Positions 6,375 to 14,515 of a DNA stretch of 64,000 nucleotides are shown in pieces. A model generated the notes under the pieces. The model saw nothing but the letters and a program-made list of their open reading frames with translations, was not told the origin of the DNA and did not search any database. This DNA is from Bacillota bacterium (GTDB taxonomy: Bacteria; Bacillota; Clostridia; Tissierellales; MES13): assembly GCA_009711785.1 (NCBI GenBank), contig VENA01000040.1:1-64000 (forward strand), in the 5' to 3' direction. How positions within the stretch are numbered: position 1 is the first letter of the stretch; the number at the start of each line of letters is the position of its first letter. The position numbers and the translations under genes are program-made.

Positions 6375-8039
6375 ATGAAGTTATTTATGAATTCGAAAAA
6401 ATTAGTTTTATCACTTGTAGTACTTATTGCATTAGGATCTTTAGCAGGTTGTGGAGCTAGCAATGAAGAACCAGCTTCAAATGAAGAGTCAAGTTCAGAA
6501 AATGGATTATCAGGAACGGTGGAAGTTGTTGGATCAACATCAGTAACGCCATTGGCAGAAAAGCTTGGAGAAGCTTTCATGAAAGAACATCCAGAAGTAA
6601 AGATAAATGTACAAGGAATTGGTTCTACAGCTGGAGTTAAAGCAGCTAATGATGGAACAGCAGATGTAGGAATGGCTTCTCGTAACCTTAAAGAAGGAGA
6701 AAAGGAATGGGGATTAGATGAACATGTAATTGCATATGATGGTATAGCAGTTGTAGTTCACCCAAGTAGTGGAATTTCTGATTTAGATAAAGATACTATA
6801 ACAAAGATATTTAAAGGTGAAATAAAAAACTGGAAAGAAGTAGGCGGAAACGACAAAGACATAGTAGTTGTAAGCCGTGAAGCAGGATCAGGAACAAGAG
6901 GTGCATTTGAAGGAATAATGAACCTTGAAGAAGAAAATGACAAGGGTAAAGATGTAAGTGTTGTTACAAAAGAAGCATTAATAGCAGAAGGAAATGGAGC
7001 AGTAAGAGCAAATATAGCGAAAAAAGAAAATGCTATAGGATATATTTCTTTAGCATATATGAATGAAACAGTAAAGGGATTAAAAATAGAAGGCACAGAA
7101 CCTACAGTAGCAAATATAGTTTCTGGAGAGTACAAAGTATCAAGACCATTTTTAATGTTAACAAAAGGTGAATTAAGTAAAGAAGCTAAGGCTTATTTAG
7201 ACTTTATCATGAGCGATAAAGGACAAGAAGTAGTAGCAGAAAATCTTATACCAGTAAATAGTTCTGATTCTGAAGCTAAAGAATATAGCGGAACAGTGGA
7301 AGTTGTAGGATCAACATCAGTAACTCCAGTAGCTCAAAAGCTTTCAGAAGCTTTTATGGAAAAGCATTCTGATGTTAAGGTAAACGTACAAGGTATTGGG
7401 TCTACAGCAGGGGTTAAAGCAGCTAATGATGGAACAGCAGATGTAGGAATGGCTTCTCGTAACTTAAAAGAGGGAGAAAAGGAATGGGGATTAGATGAGC
7501 ATGTAATTGCATACGATGGTATAGCAGTTGTAGCCCACCCAAATAATAATGTATCAGATTTAGACAAAGAAACAGTAACGAAGATATTTAAAGGTGAAAT
7601 AAAAAACTGGAAAGAAGTAGGCGGAAACGACAAAGACATAGTAGTTGTAAGCCGTGAAGCAGGATCAGGAACAAGAGGTGCATTTGAAGGAATAATGAAT
7701 CTTGAAAAAGAAAATGACAAGGGTAAAGATGTAAGTGCTGTTACAAAAGAAGCGTTAATAGCAGAAGGAAATGGAGCAGTAAGAGCTAATATTGCTAAGA
7801 AAGAAAATGCAATTGGATATATATCTTTAGCTTATATGAACGATACAGTTAAAGGAATAAAAATAGAAGGAGCAGAGCCAACTGTTGAAAATATAATGGC
7901 AGGGGACTATAAAGTATCAAGACCATTCTTAATGTTAACAAAGGGAGAAGTAAGTGATGTAGCAAAGGGATATTTAGACTTTATCATGAGCGAAGAAGGA
8001 CAAAGTATAGTAGCTGAAAAGTTAATCCCTGTGAAATAG
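6375..8039 (+). CDS. pstS: Phosphate-binding lipoprotein PstS, tandem two-domain fusion
   Basis: PstS captures phosphate outside the membrane for the PstCAB importer. A signal peptide ends in the lipobox LAGC with C26 as the lipidated residue, followed by a Ser/Glu-rich linker. Two complete phosphate-binding domains follow at about 47-300 and 306-554, each with GSTSVTP (53-59 and 312-318), GIGSTAGVKAANDGTADVGMASR and REAGSGTRGAF ligand segments. The usual PstS is about 270-300 residues, so this 554-residue protein is a double-headed version made by internal duplication. The frame is continuous and both domains keep their binding motifs. It heads the pst operon under a Pho box, and a hairpin follows it. 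Confidence 0.93.
   Translation: MKLFMNSKKLVLSLVVLIALGSLAGCGASNEEPASNEESSSENGLSGTVEVVGSTSVTPLAEKLGEAFMKEHPEVKINVQGIGSTAGVKAANDGTADVGMASRNLKEGEKEWGLDEHVIAYDGIAVVVHPSSGISDLDKDTITKIFKGEIKNWKEVGGNDKDIVVVSREAGSGTRGAFEGIMNLEEENDKGKDVSVVTKEALIAEGNGAVRANIAKKENAIGYISLAYMNETVKGLKIEGTEPTVANIVSGEYKVSRPFLMLTKGELSKEAKAYLDFIMSDKGQEVVAENLIPVNSSDSEAKEYSGTVEVVGSTSVTPVAQKLSEAFMEKHSDVKVNVQGIGSTAGVKAANDGTADVGMASRNLKEGEKEWGLDEHVIAYDGIAVVAHPNNNVSDLDKETVTKIFKGEIKNWKEVGGNDKDIVVVSREAGSGTRGAFEGIMNLEKENDKGKDVSAVTKEALIAEGNGAVRANIAKKENAIGYISLAYMNDTVKGIKIEGAEPTVENIMAGDYKVSRPFLMLTKGEVSDVAKGYLDFIMSEEGQSIVAEKLIPVK
6513..8036 (+). repeat. 777-base tandem duplication inside pstS
   Basis: Unit 1 begins at 6513 and unit 2 at 7290, an offset of exactly 777 bases (259 codons). 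Identity is uneven: 6804-6922 and 7581-7699 match for 119 bases without a difference, while neighbouring segments differ at many third positions. Confidence 0.93.
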
Positions 8040-8070
8040 TATAACCTTAAAGCATTAATGAGTAACCTTT

Positions 8071-8098
8071 ATAGACTCCACAATAAAGTGGAGTCTAT
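8071..8098 (+). promoter_or_regulatory. Intercistronic hairpin between pstS and pstC
   Basis: Perfect 11-bp stem ATAGACTCCAC (8071-8081) / GTGGAGTCTAT (8088-8098) with a 6-base loop and no immediate T run. It probably protects or partly terminates the pstS message so that PstS exceeds the membrane components. Confidence 0.65.
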
Positions 8099-8139
8099 GT
8101 GTTGCTCTTTTTCCATGTTAAGATTTTGGAGGTGAAATA

Positions 8140-9057
8140 ATGGAATCAAAGGAAGAAATAAGACAAAGTGTTAGAAATAGGGAAGATTCTATGGAAGAGA
8201 ATAAGTTGCAAAATTTTATTGAAAAGATTATTGAAAATATATTTTTTATTTCTGCTTGTATGGCTATTATAAGTGTTGCTGTGATTTCAGTTTTTATATT
8301 TTATAAGGGTGGACCTGCCATATTTCAGATAGGTGTTAAGGAATTTTTAACAGGAACAACATGGCAGCCACTAGGTGATTATTTTGGTATTTTACCGATG
8401 ATTATTGGTTCTATTTATGCTACTATAGGAGCAATAATTATTGGAGTACCTATAGGGATTTTAACAGCAGTTTTTATAGCTGAATTAGCACCGGAATGGA
8501 TACAAAACATAGTAAGACCTTCAGTTGAGTTATTAGCAGGAATTCCTTCTGTTGTATACGGCTTTTTTGGGTTGCTTGTTTTCGTACCATTTATTGCTGA
8601 TACTTTAGGAGGGGCTGGTAACAGTTTATTAGCTGCTAGTGTTATTTTAGGAATTATGATATTACCTACAGTAATTAATATATCTGTTACATCACTAAAC
8701 TCTGTACCGAAGGAATATAAAGAAGGATCACTAGCAATGGGGGCAAGTCATATACAAACAATATTTAAAGTAATGATACCAGCAGCTAAATCAGGAATTT
8801 TGGCAGCTGTTATTTTAGGAATAGGAAGAGCTATAGGAGAAACTATGGCTGTAATATTAGTAGCAGGTAATACGCCTCTAATACCAGATTCTTTGACTGA
8901 TCCTATAAGGACTATGACAGCGAATATAGCCTTAGAAATGGGTTATGCATATGGATTGCATCAAGAAGCCTTATTTGCTACTGGTGTTATATTGTTTATA
9001 TTTATTATGATTTTAAATATAATGTTAAATTTATTTACCAATAAGGCAGGTGAGTAA
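8140..9057 (+). CDS. pstC: Phosphate ABC transporter permease PstC
   Basis: One half of the membrane channel of the phosphate importer. The 305 residues have a charged 25-residue cytoplasmic N-terminus, about six transmembrane helices and the family motifs ELLAGIPSVVYGFFG and, near the C-terminus, GRAIGETMAVILVAGN. The ribosome site is TTTGGAGGTG. Its stop codon is one base from the pstA start, implying coupled translation. Confidence 0.96.
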   Translation: MESKEEIRQSVRNREDSMEENKLQNFIEKIIENIFFISACMAIISVAVISVFIFYKGGPAIFQIGVKEFLTGTTWQPLGDYFGILPMIIGSIYATIGAIIIGVPIGILTAVFIAELAPEWIQNIVRPSVELLAGIPSVVYGFFGLLVFVPFIADTLGGAGNSLLAASVILGIMILPTVINISVTSLNSVPKEYKEGSLAMGASHIQTIFKVMIPAAKSGILAAVILGIGRAIGETMAVILVAGNTPLIPDSLTDPIRTMTANIALEMGYAYGLHQEALFATGVILFIFIMILNIMLNLFTNKAGE

Positions 9058-9058
9058 A

Positions 9059-9889
9059 ATGAATAATAGAAAATTAAAGGATAATCTAATAAAAATATTA
9101 ATATATGCTGCATCTTTATTAACAGTAGGTGTATTAGCATGGATTTTAATATATATTACTATAAATGGTATAGGTGAAGTTAGTTTAGAGTTTTTAACAT
9201 CTGCCCCTGAAGGAGAAAGTGGGGGAGGAATTTTACCTATTATAATAAATACCTTGTATATTATATTATTAACAATAGTTATAGCAACTCCAATTGGAGT
9301 ATTTGCAGCTATTTATCTAGTGGAATATGCCAAACCAGGTAAAATTGTAAGGATAATTAGATTTGCTACAGAAAGTTTAGCGGGTATTCCATCTATAATT
9401 TTTGGTTTGTTTGGATATATATTCTTTGTAACGGTATTAAATTTAGGATGGTCGATTTTATCAGGAGCGTTGACTCTTAGTATTATGGTATTGCCTACAA
9501 TGGTAAGGACCACTGAGGAGTCTTTAAAAGCAGTACCTGATGTATATAGAGAAGGAAGTCTTGGTTTAGGAGCATCAAAACTAAGAACTATAAGAAAAGT
9601 AGTATTGCCTAGTGCTATACCTGGTATAGTAACAGGGATAATTTTAAGTATAGGTAGAATTGTTGGAGAATCAGCAGCAGTTTATTTTACGGCAGGAATG
9701 GTTTCAAGACTTGCTAAAGGATTTTTAGATTCAGGTAGAACTTTAGCAGTACACATGTATTTATTAGCTAAAGAGGGAATTTCTTTTGAAAAGGCATTTG
9801 CAACTGCTTTTGTTTTAGTCGTTATAATTTTACTAATTAATTTTAGTGCAAATAAAATAGGTGCGTCTTTAGATAAAACTAAAGTATAG
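9059..9889 (+). CDS. pstA: Phosphate ABC transporter permease PstA
   Basis: The second channel subunit, 276 residues, with about six transmembrane helices and the PstA motifs ESLAGIPSIIFGLFG and SIGRIVGESAAVYFTAG. I start it at the ATG at 9059, 5 bases after AGGTGA; a GTG at 9050 is in frame but overlaps that ribosome site. It pairs with PstC and is powered by PstB, 22 bases downstream. Confidence 0.96.
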   Translation: MNNRKLKDNLIKILIYAASLLTVGVLAWILIYITINGIGEVSLEFLTSAPEGESGGGILPIIINTLYIILLTIVIATPIGVFAAIYLVEYAKPGKIVRIIRFATESLAGIPSIIFGLFGYIFFVTVLNLGWSILSGALTLSIMVLPTMVRTTEESLKAVPDVYREGSLGLGASKLRTIRKVVLPSAIPGIVTGIILSIGRIVGESAAVYFTAGMVSRLAKGFLDSGRTLAVHMYLLAKEGISFEKAFATAFVLVVIILLINFSANKIGASLDKTKV

Positions 9890-9911
9890 AAATTAAGTCA
9901 GGGGTGATATT

Positions 9912-10667
9912 ATGAATAAAACAAAGTTATCTGTTAAGAATTTAAATTTATTTTATGGAGACTTTCAAGCATTAAAAAATATAGATTTAGAAGTTGAAAG
10001 CAATAAAATTACTGCTTTAATAGGACCATCAGGTTGTGGTAAATCAACATTTCTTAAAACTTTAAATAGAATGAATGATTTGGTTGAAAATGTAAAAATT
10101 GAAGGGAAAGTAACTTTAGATGGCGAAGATGTATATAATAATATCGATGTGATTAAATTAAGAAAAAGAGTAGGGATGGTTTTTCAAAAGCCAAATCCGT
10201 TCCCGATGAGTATTTATGATAATGTAGCTTATGGACCAAGAGCCCATGGAATTAAAAGAAAATCAAAGTTAGATGAAATAGTTGAAACTAGTTTAAAACA
10301 AGCGGCTATTTGGGATGAAGTAAAGGATAGATTAAATCAAAATGCTTTAGGGTTATCTGGAGGACAACAGCAAAGGTTATGTATAGCTAGAGCTTTAGCT
10401 GTTAATCCAGAAGTTTTATTAATGGATGAACCAACTTCAGCATTAGATCCTATAGCTACTCAAAAGATTGAAGAGTTAACTGAAGAACTAAAAGAAAAGT
10501 ACACTATTGTTATAGTTACCCATTCTATGCAACAAGCGGGCAGAATATCAGATAATACTGCATTTTTCCTTTTAGGAGAAGTTATTGAGTTTAGTGAAAC
10601 GGCAAAGATATTTTCTAATCCAGAGGATAAAAGAACCGAAGATTATATAACTGGAAGATTTGGATAA
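9912..10667 (+). CDS. pstB: Phosphate ABC transporter ATPase PstB
   Basis: ATPase of the phosphate importer, 251 residues. Walker [10 protein letters not shown] at 38-46, PstB-typical LNRMNDL and QKPNPFPMS segments, ABC signature LSGGQQQR, Walker [10 protein letters not shown] and a switch histidine in VTHSMQQA. Length and motifs are normal. The phoU gene follows after 14 bases. Confidence 0.97.
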   Translation: MNKTKLSVKNLNLFYGDFQALKNIDLEVESNKITALIGPSGCGKSTFLKTLNRMNDLVENVKIEGKVTLDGEDVYNNIDVIKLRKRVGMVFQKPNPFPMSIYDNVAYGPRAHGIKRKSKLDEIVETSLKQAAIWDEVKDRLNQNALGLSGGQQQRLCIARALAVNPEVLLMDEPTSALDPIATQKIEELTEELKEKYTIVIVTHSMQQAGRISDNTAFFLLGEVIEFSETAKIFSNPEDKRTEDYITGRFG

Positions 10668-10681
10668 AGGAGGGAGTATGT

Positions 10682-11329
10682 ATGAGAAAGTTTTTTGATC
10701 AAGAGTTAAATAAACTACAAGAGTCATTATTAAAGATGGGAGCTATGGTTGAAGATGTAATAGACTTAGCTATCAACTCTTTAATTAATCAAGATATCAA
10801 AAAAGCTGGAGAGGTTATAAAATTAGACGATAAAGTTGATGATATAGAGGTAGAAATTGAAAAGAAATGTTTAGAATTAATAGTATTACAACAGCCTCGG
10901 GCTAAGGATTTAAGGAAAATCAGTTCAATACTAAAAATTATAACTGATTTAGAAAGAATTGGAGACCATGGTGTGAATATAGCAAAAATAACAAAAAAAA
11001 TAGGTAATGAAGAATTTATAAAGCCTTTGGTAGATATACCTAAAATGGCTGAGTTAGCGAAAAAAATGGTTAAAAATAGTATAAATAGTTTTCTAAATGA
11101 AGATATAGATTTAGCTAAGGAAGTTGCAATAATGGATGATGAAGTTGATGATATATATGAAAGTATTTATGTAGAATTACTAGAGATGCTAAGTGAAAAT
11201 AAAGATATTATGGAACAGGTAACTTATTTACTTTTTATCGGTAGATACTTAGAACGAATTGGAGACCATACAACAAATATATGTGAAAGAATTATATATA
11301 TGGTAGATGGAGAAAGAATGAGTTATTAG
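10682..11329 (+). CDS. phoU: Phosphate signalling regulator PhoU
   Basis: PhoU links the Pst transporter to the PhoR kinase and restrains uptake and Pho gene expression when phosphate is plentiful. The 215 residues form two repeated three-helix bundles, each with a metal-binding signature: ERIGDHGVNIAK in the first half and ERIGDHTTNICER in the second. It is the last gene of the pst operon and is followed at once by a strong terminator. Confidence 0.96.
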   Translation: MRKFFDQELNKLQESLLKMGAMVEDVIDLAINSLINQDIKKAGEVIKLDDKVDDIEVEIEKKCLELIVLQQPRAKDLRKISSILKIITDLERIGDHGVNIAKITKKIGNEEFIKPLVDIPKMAELAKKMVKNSINSFLNEDIDLAKEVAIMDDEVDDIYESIYVELLEMLSENKDIMEQVTYLLFIGRYLERIGDHTTNICERIIYMVDGERMSY

Positions 11330-11358
11330 AAATCCCACATTTGTGGGATTTTTTTTTT
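11330..11358 (+). terminator. Intrinsic terminator of the pst operon
   Basis: Ten-bp stem AAATCCCACA (11330-11339) / TGTGGGATTT (11342-11351) running into a long T tract. Confidence 0.92.
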
Positions 11359-11429
11359 GGAAAATTTTAAAATTAATAAAACTAATAAAATTTAGCGAAA
11401 GAGAAAAAATATAATCAGGAGGTGAAAAA

Positions 11430-11933
11430 ATGAAAAAAACTTTTAAAAGTTTATCGATATTAACTTTAATTATATTAATTTTAGCATCTTTAACTATTGC
11501 CTGCCAACCTCAAGAAAAACCTAATCCTAATGATGATTATGATATGGAAGATAATAATATGAATAATAACATGGATATGGATAACATGGAGATGAATAAC
11601 AATGATTTATCTTCAAGGGCTGAAACTATAGCAAATAGTGTTGTAGATTTAAGTGAAGTTAATGATGCGACGGTTGTTATAACAAATAATACCGCTTTAG
11701 TTGGAGTTAACGTTACAGGAAATAGAGATATGTTAGATGCAGAAATGAGAGATAGAGTAAGAAGTGTAGTTAAAAATGTGGATAATGATATTGATAGAGT
11801 AGTTGTAACTGCTGATACAACAATGTTTGATAGAATAGATAATATAGCTCAAAATATTAATAGAGGAAGAAATGTAACAGATTATAGAGATGAAATAGAT
11901 AATATGTTAGAAAACATTGATTCAGTATTATAA
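11430..11933 (+). CDS. YhcN/YlaJ-family sporulation lipoprotein
   Basis: A 167-residue secreted lipoprotein; the signal peptide ends at C25 (LTIAC). Residues 35-62 are almost entirely Asn, Asp and Met. The rest is a YhcN/YlaJ-type domain (AETIANSVVDLSEVNDATVV... and a DNDIDRVVVTADTTMFDRI segment). Members of this family are found in the inner membrane of spores and influence germination and outgrowth; the exact role is not settled. Monocistronic, flanked by terminators, with site AGGAGGTG. Confidence 0.85.
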   Translation: MKKTFKSLSILTLIILILASLTIACQPQEKPNPNDDYDMEDNNMNNNMDMDNMEMNNNDLSSRAETIANSVVDLSEVNDATVVITNNTALVGVNVTGNRDMLDAEMRDRVRSVVKNVDNDIDRVVVTADTTMFDRIDNIAQNINRGRNVTDYRDEIDNMLENIDSVL

Positions 11934-11945
11934 AGTTTTATGAAA

Positions 11946-11972
11946 AATTCGGTCTAAGGCCGGATTTTTTCA
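11946..11972 (+). terminator. Intrinsic terminator after the YhcN-type gene
   Basis: Stem of about nine pairs centred on GGTC-TAAG-GGCC, flanked by AATTC and GGATT, ending in TTTTTT. Confidence 0.8.
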
Positions 11973-12028
11973 TATATAAGCCCTGTAGACATATTATATA
12001 CTAATAATTGTTTTTTAGGGGTGTAAAT

Positions 12029-13216
12029 ATGAAAAATTTAAACTTTTTAAAAGATAAATTTTTATATGTTTTTTTATTTGTTTTTTTTACTGTGATGTTT
12101 TTAGCCTACTGTGATCCCTATGAAAATACTTTTTTGGCATTAGGTATTTTGGGTTTTTTTATGATACTTAAAAATATATCTAAATATAAAAAAGTAGACC
12201 TTTTGATTTCTTTTTCCATCTTAATAATTATATTTTATCTTACTAGCAATTTATTTTTATATAATAAAAGTTATAAGTTAGATATAGCTAGTGACGTTAC
12301 TAGAGTAAAAGAAGGAAAGGCAGTTTTATTAGTATATAGAGGAGAGAGTGAAAAATATAATATAAAAACTGAAATTTATAATATTTTTAATTCTAATGAT
12401 ATAATTAAAAAAATATTTACTCCCTTTGTTTTATATAATAAAAAAATAAATTATAAAAGAATTGGGAAAAGTAATTATATAAATAATACTTTAGAGGTTA
12501 AAAATAAACTTAAATATTCTTTATCTGATAATTATAAAGTGTATTTAGGATATTTGTATTGTGAAAGTTATATTGAAGAAAAGATTATGGAAATAGCTAA
12601 TGAAGGGTATAAAAAAATTATAGTTGTCCCAGTGTTTCTTACTGAAGGAAAGGAATATATTTTATTAAAAGAGAAAATTGAGTCATTAAAACTATTTAAT
12701 GTTAGTATTAAGTACACTTCTCCAGTTTGGAATAGTGAAAAAATAATTAATTCATATATTAAAAAAATTTGGTCAGATGTAAGTAAAAGAAAAATTAAAG
12801 ATCCAGGAATTATATTAATAGGGAGGGGAGAAAAGGAACAAAATAAAATTCAATACATAAATTCCGTTAGACAAAATTTGATGTTTAGAAAAAAAATAAA
12901 AGAGTTTTTAGTACAAAATCTTGAGTTTAGAGATAGAAAGATTAAACTAAGTTGGTTTGATTATATGAAACCAGGGTATATAACGGAAATAGATACTTTA
13001 TTTGAGTATGGAGTAAGTGATATATTTTGTGTGTTAACAGAACCAGATGTATTTAATATAGAAAATAGTAAAATGTCAATAAAAATAAAAGAAAAATTAG
13101 ATATACCGGAAGGTGTTAGGGTGCAGATTCTTAATGGATTTATAGAGGATGAAAATTTAATAAAAGAACTGAAAAATAGAATAGAGTTTGTGGATTTACA
13201 AAACTGGAGTAACTAA
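12029..13216 (+). CDS. Membrane protein with a ferrochelatase/CbiX-like C-terminal domain
   Basis: 395 residues. The first 90 or so hold three hydrophobic segments (FLYVFLFVFFTVMFLAY, FLALGILGFFMIL, LLISFSILIIIFYLTSNLFLY). The remaining 300 residues resemble, by eye, the two-lobed class II chelatase fold: a GKAVLLVYRGE first strand, YKVYLGYLYCESYIEEKIMEI aligning with the AYIGLKHIEPFIED segment of HemH, IIVVPVFL, and a second lobe beginning PGIILIGRGE where HemH has its catalytic SAHSLP histidine. That histidine is absent, so catalysis is doubtful. I start at ATG 12029 behind AGGGGTG. It is 12 bases upstream of two M16-family genes. The assignment is inference; it could be an unrelated domain. 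Confidence 0.55.
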   Translation: MKNLNFLKDKFLYVFLFVFFTVMFLAYCDPYENTFLALGILGFFMILKNISKYKKVDLLISFSILIIIFYLTSNLFLYNKSYKLDIASDVTRVKEGKAVLLVYRGESEKYNIKTEIYNIFNSNDIIKKIFTPFVLYNKKINYKRIGKSNYINNTLEVKNKLKYSLSDNYKVYLGYLYCESYIEEKIMEIANEGYKKIIVVPVFLTEGKEYILLKEKIESLKLFNVSIKYTSPVWNSEKIINSYIKKIWSDVSKRKIKDPGIILIGRGEKEQNKIQYINSVRQNLMFRKKIKEFLVQNLEFRDRKIKLSWFDYMKPGYITEIDTLFEYGVSDIFCVLTEPDVFNIENSKMSIKIKEKLDIPEGVRVQILNGFIEDENLIKELKNRIEFVDLQNWSN

Positions 13217-13228
13217 GGAGGTATAATT

Positions 13229-14503
13229 TTGAGCTTAGAAAGAACAAGAGAAAAATTGATGGAAGGTATTTATCTAAATGTAATTAAAACGAAAAAATTT
13301 AAATCAAATTCAATAAGCTTTTATTTTGTAAGGAACTTAAATAAAAAAGAGGTAACAAAAAATGCTTTAATACCTTTGGTTTTAAAAAGAGGAACAAAGT
13401 CCTATGAAAATGCCATGGATATAGAAAAGAAATTAGAAGAGTTATATGGATCAAATCTTAGTATTAATGTAAATAAAAAGGGAGAGAAACAGGTTTTAAG
13501 ATTTACAATTGAAAGTCCCCATAAAGATTTTATAAACATGAAAAATATTTTTACTGAGCAGTTAAAAATTTTAAGAGAAGTTATTTATAATCCTATATTA
13601 GAAGATGGAGTATTCTCAAAAAAATATGTTAAACAAGAAAAGAATAATTTAAAAAAGAAAATTAAAGGAAGGATTAATAATAAAAAACAATATGCAGTAG
13701 AAAGATGTATAGAAAAAATGTGTAAAGAAGAAAAATATAGTTTGTATAAATATGGATATACTGAAGATTTAGATAATATAAGTTCTAAAGAATTATTTAA
13801 ACAATATAAAACTGTTTTAAAAAGTAGTCCTATTGAAATAAATGTAGTAGGAAATGTTGATAGTAAATTTGTAAAGAATTCTATTGAAGAATTATTTACA
13901 TTTGAAAGGGAAGAAATTATTAATATTCCTAGAGAAGAGATTTCAAAGGAAAATATTAAGCTAAAAAATGTAAAGGAAGAACTAAATATAAACCAAGGCA
14001 AATTAACTATTGGATATAGAACTAATATTCCATATGAAGACAAATTATATGAAGCATTTTTAGTAGGAAATAATATATTAGGAGGAGGTCCAGATTCTAA
14101 ACTTTTTATAAATGTTAGAGAAAAAGAAAGTTTAGCTTATTATGTATTTTCTAAATTATTAAAATATAAATCACTAATGCTTATAACCAGTGGAATTGAA
14201 TTTCATAAATATGAAAAATCCTTAGATATAATAAGAGAACAAGTAAATGAAATGAAAAAAGGAAATTTTAATAATGATAATATAATCCAGGCGAAAAATG
14301 CGATTATAACTTCAATAAAAAGTTTAATTGATGATAATTATAGTATTTCTGAATTTTATTTAACCCAGACTTTAACCAAGGATAAAAGAAATATAGATGA
14401 AATAATTAAGGATATAGAAAATGTATCTAAAGATGATATTATTAATGCTTTTAATAAAATAGAGTTAGATACTATATATTTTCTTAAAAACAAAGAGGAA
14501 TAA
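13229..14503 (+). CDS. M16-family peptidase-like protein, inactive type (YmfF-like)
   Basis: 424 residues of the insulinase/mitochondrial-processing-peptidase fold, with the C-terminal lobe marker NNILGGGPDSKLFINVREKESLAYYVFS. The zinc motif HxxEH is absent where the paralogue downstream has it, so this is the non-catalytic partner of the pair. TTG start behind AAGGAGG. In Bacillus subtilis the matching ymfF-ymfH pair is implicated in modification of elongation factor P; whether that holds here is unknown. The stop is 12 bases before the next gene. Confidence 0.82.
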   Translation: MSLERTREKLMEGIYLNVIKTKKFKSNSISFYFVRNLNKKEVTKNALIPLVLKRGTKSYENAMDIEKKLEELYGSNLSINVNKKGEKQVLRFTIESPHKDFINMKNIFTEQLKILREVIYNPILEDGVFSKKYVKQEKNNLKKKIKGRINNKKQYAVERCIEKMCKEEKYSLYKYGYTEDLDNISSKELFKQYKTVLKSSPIEINVVGNVDSKFVKNSIEELFTFEREEIINIPREEISKENIKLKNVKEELNINQGKLTIGYRTNIPYEDKLYEAFLVGNNILGGGPDSKLFINVREKESLAYYVFSKLLKYKSLMLITSGIEFHKYEKSLDIIREQVNEMKKGNFNNDNIIQAKNAIITSIKSLIDDNYSISEFYLTQTLTKDKRNIDEIIKDIENVSKDDIINAFNKIELDTIYFLKNKEE

Positions 14504-14515
14504 GGAGGAATAAAA

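Noticed and set aside
6758..7720. Antisense ORFs (6758-7135 and 7334-7720) opposite pstS
   Set aside because: They mirror each other because pstS is duplicated, have no ribosome site and are shadows of the coding strand.
6375..8039. pstS fusion as two genes joined by an assembly error
   Set aside because: The frame is continuous through a short linker, the second unit lacks a signal peptide, and unit differences are spread as in a real duplication. Only long reads can exclude it fully.
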